A program made the position numbers and the translations under genes. Shown here in pieces: positions 56,400-64,000 of a stretch of 64,000 nucleotides of DNA. The stretch comes from Sisyra terminalis (lineage: Eukaryota; Arthropoda; Insecta; Neuroptera; Sisyridae): the NCBI GenBank assembly GCA_958496175.1, contig OY292280.1, positions 3,038,001-3,102,000 on the forward strand, written 5' to 3'. Within the stretch, counting starts at the first letter, position 1. The number at the start of each line of letters is the position of its first letter. The notes beneath the pieces were generated by a model. It worked only from the letters and a program-made list of their open reading frames with translations, was not told the origin of the DNA and ran no database searches.

Positions 56400-57080
56400 T
56401 TTTGTGCCATGTAAATGAAGTAGCGGATATTGACTAATTTATTAACAAATTATATTTTATTAATGAACTGTAACGTGATACAAAAATTATTTCAAAAACA
56501 ATTAAATCATAGGGATTCAAGCGAAAACGATCATACCACTTTCAACGATAACAATTTTCGTGGACACCATTGAAAAGGGGCATCCGGGTACCCAAAATTT
56601 TTATATACTATCTCTTTGTAAGTACGAAGGTTTTTAGCTACTTAAAAATTATTAAAAATCCGTTATCGAAAAATATCGAAAATTTGCTCGACATAAAAAT
56701 GGAACCCAACATCTAACCAGTTTAAAGCGGTCACCTTAACCACTTGGCCACCAGTAGGCCACAAATTTTGTCTCTAATAATATGCACGTGAATGAAGTCG
56801 AAGTCGAAGCTACTACTAATATAACTTTTTCTTACTTATTGGTCAGTAAAATTAATCATTAACATTGACGTTTTTTATGCCACGCTAAAGAAGTGGCGGG
56901 TATCGGCTAGTTTAATAGTAAAATATTAGTTGGTGATACAAAAATCGTTTCAAAAATATTCAAATAGTAGGGATTCAAGCGGAAATAAATGTATCACTTT
57001 CAATGATAACATTTTTTGTGACCCAAGTTGAAAGGGGACCCCTGGGTATCCAAAAGATTTCACAAATCATTTTTTCTTTG
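56400..57080 (+). repeat. Family F duplicated block with a SINE between units
   Basis: Unit one (about 56400-56610) and unit two (about 56873-57075) share tgatacaaaaat, then gtttcaaaa or atttcaaaa, tagggattcaagcg, cactttcaa.gataac and gaaaggggc or gaaaggggac. Spacing is about 472 bp. Unit two's start (tatgccacgctaaagaagtg, then gcgggtatcggctag) is the complement of the motif near 3697 and 42130. Confidence 0.55.
56620..56760 (-). mobile_element. SINE copy
   Basis: The minus-strand head is ggcctactggtggccaagtg. Box B reads gttgggttcc. The body has ttttcgataacgg and attttt-rich sequence, ending in acctt.cgtact. It lies between the two family F units. Confidence 0.8.
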
Positions 57081-57379
57081 ATGATAAGTTCGTGAATGAA
57101 GTCAAGGATATTGGCAATAAATTTTGATTTGTTTATGGATTTTTTTCTGGGTCACCAAAAAGCCAGTTGGTGTAGGATTGGTGATTTGGAGGAGTTTAAT
57201 TGACAAAAAAATCAAAGTGCTTGGCTTAATGGAAAGTAGCTCATTAATGAGAAACGGCTAATTCGGTATTTTGATGCATGAACACTGAACATACATTTAA
57301 TACGCGTTAATAACACGAAGTAATTACATATTAATTATGGTGTGGTGTTAAACAGTGAAATTGATCCGTAGTTCTTTGT

Positions 57380-57830
57380 GATCCAAATATGTGACAAGGT
57401 ACACACGAATATCCGGAATGTGGATCGTGCGTTACCGCCCTTTTGTCGTCCGCTTTTTTTGCGGCTTCGATTTTGTCGCCGTTTGGGCCAATCGTTTTGT
57501 CCTGCAATTTTTCTCGTTTGATTGGTTGCCTTTAACGGCCGAACTAAATGTAACACTGCATCGTAACTTCTGCAGGAACACATGTCTTGTAATTGTATAC
57601 GAGGATATTTTTTTTAATTGAGATATAACAGGCCGGTATCGGTGATTTTTATGTGTAAACCGGACGTAGTGACACTTCAAAAGACCAGCAAGATCTGTGC
57701 AGCAAAAAACGTGTCTCGCCTCAAATACTGCTATTCGACTTTGGAGAATTTTAAATTCGATATGAGCCGCAAAGTCAAGCGTAAAGCCACCTCTGATGCA
57801 CTGTTTGGTGCCTAGAAACTCGAACATAAA
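57380..57830. promoter_or_regulatory. CpG-dense island, possible promoter or exon
   Basis: A stretch of about 450 bp with many CpG and a G+C content near 45 percent, against AT-rich flanks. Both strands are partly open: 131 codons on minus (57432-57827) and 65 on plus (57618-57815, with RKVKRKATSDALFGA at its end). No known protein was recognised. It could be a promoter with a first exon, an unfamiliar exon, or the GC-rich part of a mobile element. Confidence 0.3.
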
Positions 57831-58152
57831 GTATCGGGTTTCATATACTTATAACGTAAAAAAATATTTAACACGAATATCAACGTGTGCGAGAAAATTC
57901 ATCTAAAATCAATCCGAATATCCTTAATACATTTACAAGAGCGACACTTTGTTTTTCAAAACACATTTCACACGGTTCGTTTCACCAAAAAAAAATTTGG
58001 ACCCAAAAATCGTACCTCCATGATCGCAAATTCAACACCAGAACCACCATATACCATTCCAAACTCTAGACTTTCAAATCAAACGATTTTTCGATGCTAA
58101 TATTCATAAATTTCAATAAAAAAGGGATGCTGTAAAAGATAACAATTTCGGT
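57831..58152. other. No recognised gene
   Basis: AT-rich; 60-71 codon overlapping plus frames at 57885-58100 have no recognisable content. Confidence 0.35.
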
Positions 58153-58156
58153 GCTA

Positions 58157-58342
58157 CAGTGGACCCCCGGTAATCCAACAAACAGTTTGCAGGGCAGAAT
58201 CTGATTAGCAAATTTATCGGATTATAGAGTACTGTCTAAGACCCCCTATAGTCCAAATTTTTTTACGAAAGAGTACCTTGTAATCCGACCAATTGCAGAT
58301 CCAATGATAAGATTCTACATATTATATACATATTTAAATTTT
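58157..58342 (+). mobile_element. 5' fragment of a pogo-like element
   Basis: It starts cagtggacccccggtaatcc, preceded by TA (58155-58156), and continues through ttatagagtactgtctaaga to the tacatattatatacatattt point, where segment B begins. The rest of this copy is absent. Confidence 0.65.
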
Positions 58343-59006
58343 TTTCCATTATCCTTAGTAATTCCTTGCTAGTTTTAATAACTAGAACATTATTCAATGA
58401 TTTTCAAAATTGTAGTTAAAAACATATGGAACAAAAGTTTCTATGGATAAAACAAGAGATACCACAAATATTCGGCTTCTTTTCTTTAATATTCAGATTC
58501 AACCGAATATGGCATACTATTCAGCCGAATACCGAATATCAAATCATCAAAAAAAAAAACATATTTTACTCAAAAATATATTAAGGGGACCGGAAAGTAA
58601 TATCATTTTTTGAATCAATGATATAATCATCTTTTCGACATCAAGGATGCAAATTTTCAATTCTAAATATAAAAAAAAGCAATTGACTACAAAGCAAAAT
58701 ATCTGTAAATCACATTTTCATCATCATACTTAATGATAGCATTACAGCTGTCACCCGCGAAATGTACTAAGTGTAAATTATGTAAAATGACTGGTTACTC
58801 ATAAAATTGCAAGGCAATCGAAATGCGTAAAAGGAGGCAACAAATTTTTCAGTCAACTTCTGGAAAATAAGGTTGCAATAGTATTACTGTATGGCGACTT
58901 CCAGGTAACCAGATAGAGGTGATAAATTAGATCAGTTTTTTTTTTTTTTTGATTGGCATTTCTTTGGGAATAGTCCAAAAATATTTGATCTGTAGAATCC
59001 AAACTA
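58343..59006 (+). repeat. Segment B, copy 2
   Basis: It matches 44416-45085 through its whole length, with small indels. It is followed, as in copy 1, by a pogo-like element. The duplicated block is therefore at least 1.1 kb. Confidence 0.65.
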
Positions 59007-59595
59007 CAGTGAACCCCCGGTAATCCGACAAACAGTTTGCAGGGCAAAGTCGGATTAGCAAATTTATCGGATTATAGAGTACTGCCTAAGACCCTCTATA
59101 GTCCGGATTTGACAAACTACAGATCCAATGATAAGATTCTACATGTTATATACATATTATGTACTCTGACGTACAAATCATACTTCATTATGTATATGTC
59201 AAATTTAGTAAATTAAACAACACAATAGAGAGCTTACGTTTTATTTACAATAGGACTTTACATTAGGATTACTTTACATTAGGAAATAATTATGTATAAA
59301 CAAATATACATACAAATAATCCAAAATTATTCATTTTATTGGTATTGATATTGTTTTCTTGAGAAAAGAACATCAATATTTATTGTTTTATTATAAGCAT
59401 TTGTTATTACATTATAGGTAAACAAAAGAATAGCTTTACCAATAGTATGAAGAAAATTTTCTTTATAGTAGTATTTTTTTCTCTCTGTGTAGCGAAGATT
59501 GTCAAAAAAATATTCAATACATAATAAATAATAGACCATGTCGGATTACAGGGGGTGCCGGATTAGCCGAGAGCCGGATTATCGGGGGTCCACTG
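59007..59595. mobile_element. Non-autonomous pogo/Tigger-like element, 589 bp, TA on both sides
   Basis: The ends are cagtgaacccccggtaatcc and, read inward, cagtggacccccgataatcc. TA flanks at 59005-59006 and 59596-59597. It is longer than 45086-45584 mainly through a segment around gcttacgttttatttacaat, and it has lost a block around acgaaagagtaccttg. Confidence 0.75.
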
Positions 59596-59597
59596 TA

Positions 59598-60179
59598 TTT
59601 CACTTGTGGAACAACACCGCGAGGAACTAAACAGAGTCGTCTTTGCATGATTGCAACCAGAAAAAAGAAATTAGCGCTATAAATTACACAGGTAGCCCCA
59701 CTAGAAAAAAAAATGATGTTTATTATTTATATTTTTTTTAATTATTTATTTTTTTCAATAAATAATGTTTCCAAACCAATCATTCAATTGGCATTTATCT
59801 GCTTATAAGTTATTTCAAAGTGGTACTAAAGACATACTATAATTAGAGTGATTTTTTAACATATACGTGATACAAAGTCGCGAAAATGAGCCAATTATAT
59901 ATAAGTTGAAAATTTTTATTTGTTTACATAATCCTGTGGCATATCGTTAGGTATTTTTTTCAAATTGTAAACACATAAGTGTCAGTGAAATGCAATCATT
60001 GTCTCAAATTTGGATTGAATGATTATTGTCATTGGTTTCACCAGTCATTTTGATTTTATTTAATCAATTGCCACTTTTTACCATTAATATATATTACTAA
60101 AAGTATCTTAATAACTTATCTAGATACTTTCCCAATGTATTTTGACCACCTCTGATAACCTCAAATGGCCTAAACTTAA
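59598..60179. other. No gene; fragments of the 42.3-kb MITE and family C
   Basis: A left end of the 42306 MITE (about 59679-59705) and a family C fragment (about 59765-59855, gcttataagttatttcaaag) are present. Nothing else was identified. Confidence 0.4.
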
Positions 60180-60850
60180 ACACAGACTTGAACTACAAAT
60201 TTTAGTTAAGAATTGAATAAATGTTTTGATCTATTTAATGCAACAAATTTCGTCAAAATCGGTTCAGTGGTTCCGCAAAAAGTGATCGGAAAATGGCATT
60301 CCGTGAAAAATGTGTGTGTAGATTTTTTGATGGTATTTTTTTATATTCTCTTGTGAAAAGCCTATAGTGCTATAACCCTTTCATTTTTTTGGATTTTCCC
60401 AAAAAAAAAAATAGGAAATTATTTGGAAAATTATAAAAAAAAGGATTTTTTGTATAGAAAAATGGTATTTAACCAACTAATTTTGACATTTAGATGGACA
60501 AGCGTATGAAAATATATTTCTACAAATTTAAGATAAGAATTAAATAAATGGTTTGATTTTTTTAATGCAATAAATTTCGTCAAAATCGGTTCAGTGGTTC
60601 CGCGAAAAGTGATCGGAAAATAGCATTCCGTGAAAAATGTGTGTGTAGATTTTTTGATGGTATTTTTTTATATTCTCTTGTGAAAAGCCTATAATGCTAT
60701 AACCGTTTCATTTTTTTGGATTTTCCCAAAAAAAAAAAAATTGGAAATTATTTGGAAAATTATTAAAAAAAATCGTTTTTTTCTATAGAAGAATGGTGTT
60801 TTAAGACCATCTAATTTTAAAATTTAGATGGACAAGCATATGAAAAATAT
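60180..60850 (+). repeat. Tandem duplication, about 327-bp unit, non-LTR-like tail
   Basis: aatttcgtcaaaatcggttc, then agtggttccgc, occurs at about 60246 and 60572. Both are followed by aaaagtgatcggaaaat, tagattttttgatggtattt and ttggattttcccaaaaa. Phrases of this type are common in insect non-LTR 3' regions; head-to-tail copying of the tail is unusual. Confidence 0.65.
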
Positions 60851-61949
60851 TATATTTTGTTTTGAGTCTTTCAATGTTATCATAAATTCTTTATGAAAAT
60901 ATTGTTTTTTTTTAAATATTTAAAATTAAATTAAAAATATAGAAGAATTATTTGAGGATTGTAACGAGGAATTTTTATTAAATTTATTTATGGAGGCCCT
61001 AACTCATTTGACATCTTGAAAACCGTTTATAATTTTAATATAATGTTAAATATATTACATATAATTTATTATTGTGTGTTGAGGTAAGTTTTTTCCGTAC
61101 AAAGAAGACCAGAGGTCGAAAAGATCACGGGATTTGAGAACGGCGCTCTTCAACGAACAAATATGCGACTTATAGAAAAATTTTAGTAATTTTTTTCAAT
61201 TTTTCAACGATAAATTTTTAATGGTTTTGGCTCTTTGGTCGACGACGGTTGAATAAATCACCGATTTCACACATTTTCATATAATTTTCGGATCAGCAGA
61301 TTTCTCTATTAGTACATTGATTATTTTTATTAACAACTAAATATCTTTATTAAAAGCAACGGTATAAGTGCTCAAAGATATATTATCAATCATAATGTGG
61401 ATGTCATAACTTCTTCAAATTAACTTATACAACCAATTCCATTTCCTCATACTAAACCCCCCTCCGCTCCACTGCCGACCAAAAATGCATTGCTAATAAT
61501 TCTGATGCAAATTGCTTTCCACATTAACAATACATAATTCCTCTTCCACAAATTGACCCAAAAGAAAACAAATTTTCCAACAAAAATTTGGGAAAATTAT
61601 AAATTCTCTTCCCTAATATTGCACATTTATAAAATAGGTGACGCCAAATTTCATCTATTTCAACCCTCTTCTCTTATTTACTATGCATATCGTAACGAAA
61701 TTAAGAAAGCCGTTAAAACCAGCAATTTTAGTAAAAAAAAAAATAATAAATTTCCTTTTAGTCTTGTGAAACTTTCCAGCCGAAGTAAAACTTACAAAAT
61801 TTCAAAAAAAAAATAATAAATGGATTTTACGTGGAAAACCTCCAACAGAGTGGACAACCCAAAATTGGAACTATTTTTGAAGATTAATCAAATTTGGTTT
61901 TGCGTTTGGACATCTAATTGCTTCAAATTTGATTTGAACACAAACAGTT
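60851..61949. other. No recognised gene
   Basis: AT-rich; an 87-codon plus frame at 61553-61816 is lysine- and asparagine-rich and unremarkable. Confidence 0.4.
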
Positions 61950-62110
61950 TATATGATATATAAAATATAACGTTTTAATTTCCAAAAAGAACAATAAGCA
62001 TCAATTTGAACAATTCAACCAAATGTATTTTTGACGTATTTCGATTGCCATGCAATCTTCCTCAGTATTCATTAAGTAGTGTGGGATCGTTTCTTAAGTG
62101 ATTCGTCACA
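61950..62110 (-). mobile_element. Solitary hammerhead-B arm, degenerate
   Basis: The minus-strand core CTGAGGA, A, GATTGC-ATG-GCAATC, GAAA, TACGTC is nearly complete (about 62035-62076), but the second half of the stem III palindrome and the TC are lost. The arm (aatttgaacaattcaacc) resembles the 22-kb monomers. A possible far part lies at 62460-62540. Confidence 0.55.
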
Positions 62111-62604
62111 AAAAATCACAATATTTTTCCCAAATCCATCGAGTAGTTTCCGAGAAAAGTGTTCCTTTGATATTCACTACCAAATTGTGTACAAAATTGC
62201 ACCCCTCGCTTTGAAGCACTACTAGATAGCTTTTTATTTTTATTATTTTTTAAATTTCCCAAAAAGCCATATATGATTGAGTACTTGTTTAAGTCCCGAA
62301 AGGTGACGAAACATTGTACAAAAATGAAATATGAATCATAAAAAAGAAAATTTTATTTAATTTTTTTAGTCCAATACAATATGATAATAGCCAATTTAAC
62401 AAACAATGGAGATTAATCGAATGAATTTAATATCAATGGTGCAATCGGTGTGAAAATTCAGTTATTTATTTATATTGCATAAATAAGATCACAATATTTT
62501 TTATGTATTGTATTATCATTTTATCGTATGCTTTATCAAACAAATTAAGATTCAATACTTATTGTTATATCTTTGTTATAATAAAGAAACTAATAGTAAT
62601 CATA
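62111..62604. other. No recognised gene
   Basis: AT-rich. The phrase tcccgaaaggtgacgaaaca (62296-62315) resembles a Penelope-type end but has no CTGANGA. Confidence 0.35.
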
Positions 62605-62946
62605 AGAAGTTATCAATAGAAGGCGAAACATTAAATGTTTTAAAATTCCTCTTTTTTCCAAAGTGATAATTTTTTAAGATTTCCAACTTTCTTTTTCGAC
62701 CAATGTTGGTTACATGAACCCCATTTCCATTTTGACAATTTAATATCCAAAATTTTAGTTTTCTATTAGTTTTCATTAAAAGTTATCAATAGTAGACGAA
62801 ACGTAAAGCGGTTTAAAATTCCTTTTTTTTCCAAAATGATAATTTTTTAAAACTTCCAACTTTCTTTTTCGACCAATGCTGGTTGAATGAACCCCATTTT
62901 CATTTTGATAATTTAATATCCAAAATTTTAGTTTTCTATTAGTCTT
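62605..62946 (+). repeat. Tandem duplication, 172-bp unit
   Basis: aagttatcaatagaaggcga at 62607 and aagttatcaatagtagacga at 62779. Both units share tttccaactttctttttcga, then ccaatg.tggtt, and atgaaccccattt. By eye the two are highly similar. Confidence 0.75.
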
Positions 62947-63241
62947 TTCTGGTTTCTTTAATTCTTCGGGGCCTTTTTTCTTTTAAGTATAGAGAATGGT
63001 AGGAAGAAGGAAAAAGGGGTATCGATAGTGTATGGAGTATCTTGATAAATTATTTAAAAATATTTTTTATTATGTGAGAAGTGGTGTAGGGTATTTCAGA
63101 GTGATTGCAGTGGGGTGTAGGGTAGCTACCCCATCTTTAAAGAAGTGGTTGATTTGAAAAAAAATCGAAATGGTTGACTTTGAAAAATTGCATTGAAGAC
63201 ATAAATGCGTGTTCCACCCTATATGGAATTCTTGATTTTAG
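62947..63241. other. No recognised gene; leads into the exon candidate
   Basis: It ends with a pyrimidine-bearing acceptor-like ttcttgattttag at 63229-63241. Confidence 0.35.
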
Positions 63242-63327
63242 CACAACCCAGAACCGCCCCTATATGCCTCGAGTCCCCATCAGTGGCAATCGTATCTAAT
63301 GTTATTTTTGACGAAAACAATGATCAA
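63242..63327 (+). CDS. Candidate 86-bp internal exon, unidentified
   Basis: An acceptor (ttcttgattttag) precedes and a consensus donor (gtatgt) follows at 63328. Two of three frames are open. The frame entered after two bases reads QPRTAPICLESPSVAIVSNV, then IFDENNDQ, which looks like protein; the frame entered at once reads HNPEPPLYASSPHQWQSYL. G+C content is above the background. No family was recognised, and a single exon cannot be proven from sequence alone. Confidence 0.35.
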
Positions 63328-63404
63328 GTATGTGATATGAATATGGAAAAGAAACTTCGCCCGAATAATTTTCATATCAACTTCTTTTTGATCAGGCTGA
63401 AATA

Positions 63405-63800
63405 ATGAGCGCTCACTTCCCTCGACCAATTACAAGAACAACTAGCACCGAACCCTTTTCATGCATCCCCCATTCCAGACTCACACTTTGCCCACGTCTC
63501 CCCTACACATCCCGTATCGCACGCTGGTTCCCGTCACATAGAAGTGAAGCCATGAGCCCTCCATCCCCAAACCCCGAGCATGCGACCCCCGAAACCCTTT
63601 TAAGCTTTTTGCATTTGCGTTTTTTACACAACTTGTTTGTCTTCGGCGAGGCGAAAACACAGATCCATCCAACACGTATAGAAGCTGTCTTTTGTTTGCC
63701 GCCCTTAATACGGACCTGGATATTTCCTTCCAAACGTTTTTTGTTTGACTTCATCGAGAAAAAAAGATGTTTCGCTTATGTGACTACTGTCTTTTTCTGA
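63405..63800. other. GC-richer stretch open on both strands, unidentified
   Basis: The plus strand has a 131-codon frame (63405-63800) and the minus strand an 83-codon frame (63503-63754). The former is rich in P, S and R, with no recognisable domain. G+C is near 50 percent from about 63410 to 63670. It could be untranslated exon or regulatory DNA. The nearby candidate exon at 63242 adds weight to a gene lying across this edge of the window. Confidence 0.25.
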
Positions 63801-64000
63801 TTTTCAATAAATTCCAAAAACGGAAACACCCCTTTTTGGTTCAAAAATTAATAACCCCACTCGAACAATACATACATCAAAAATTCCTGGATTCATCCCA
63901 CTTCCATCCAGAATATTGTTCTCATCATAAATTTTTCAAACCTTTACGATTTCAAAAGGTTAACTCGTTTTATATAACATTTCAAACAATCATATTTTTC

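Noticed and set aside
57432..57827. 131-codon minus-strand gene
   Set aside because: It is open across a CpG-dense island, but the plus strand is open too and no protein family is apparent; kept only as an island.

Overview
The window is AT-rich (roughly 70 percent A+T by eye), gene-poor eukaryotic DNA. There are no operons, ribosome binding sites, rRNA genes or CRISPR arrays. The repeat content points to a large arthropod, most likely insect, genome: non-LTR tail motifs common in insects (actagctgatcccgcgacttcg-like and cgtcaaaatcggttcagtgg-like), a tRNA-derived SINE, hAT-, pogo- and mariner-like termini, MITEs and short satellite-like tandem duplications. No complete protein-coding gene was recognised. 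A few higher-GC islands (32.8-33.1, 38.2-38.3, 57.4-57.8 and 63.2-63.7 kb) could hold exons or a promoter, so the window may be intergenic or intronic.

Main result. About twenty dispersed copies of one motif fit the consensus of a self-cleaving hammerhead ribozyme: CTGANGA, then an extra A, then a GATTGC/GCAATC hairpin, then GAAA, then the palindrome TACGTA, then TC (cleavage site), then a short stem I. The copies sit in three settings. (1) Long inverted arms of a foldback-like element (6.4, 9.4, 19.5-20.4, 28.4-29.2, 33.4-34.6, 36.9-37.3 and 51.1-51.6 kb). (2) A head-to-tail tandem array of about 330-bp units (22.1-23.2 kb). (3) Solitary copies (46.1, 56.2 and 62.0 kb). A second, unrelated hammerhead family is a 212-bp insertion at 4912-5123, flanked by an 8-bp duplication. 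Both settings resemble Penelope-like elements and retrozymes in kind, but the foldback composite carrying two tail-to-tail SINEs is unusual.

Second theme. A SINE of about 165 bp with a Ser/Leu-tRNA-like head (box A near ggccgagtggtcaagg, box B near gggttcgaatc) is present in about 16 dispersed or composite copies, on both strands.

Layout. 1-5.2 kb: hAT terminus, two related MITEs, and a decayed family C element with the nested 212-bp hammerhead element. 6.4-9.6 kb: three hammerhead-B copies and a decayed coding fragment. 11-13.2 kb: hAT element, 420-bp tandem duplication, palindromic MITE. 14.4-15.6 kb: SINE cluster. 17.4-17.8 kb: TIR element with internal tandem repeats. 19.5-23.2 kb: composite element and hammerhead array. 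24.5-25.7 kb: non-LTR tail. 25.8-31.2 kb: SINEs, Penelope-type end, composite. 31.3-32.2 kb: TA-flanked TIR element. 33.4-37.3 kb: composite, decayed coding fragment, family C, composite. 38.9-41.6 kb: palindromic tract, family C, about 415-bp satellite, poly(A) tract. 42.3-45.6 kb: MITE, TIR element, pogo-like element. 50-54.4 kb: SINE, tandem duplication carrying the foldback element, further duplications. 56-60.9 kb: SINE, duplications, CpG-dense island, second copy of the 44.4-45.6 kb segment. 62-64 kb: last hammerhead copy and exon candidates.

No genes can be shown to work together. The biology visible is nested mobile elements, and several nestings can be ordered in time from within the window (the 51.1 kb and 4.9 kb insertions each have a filled site and a paralogous empty site).
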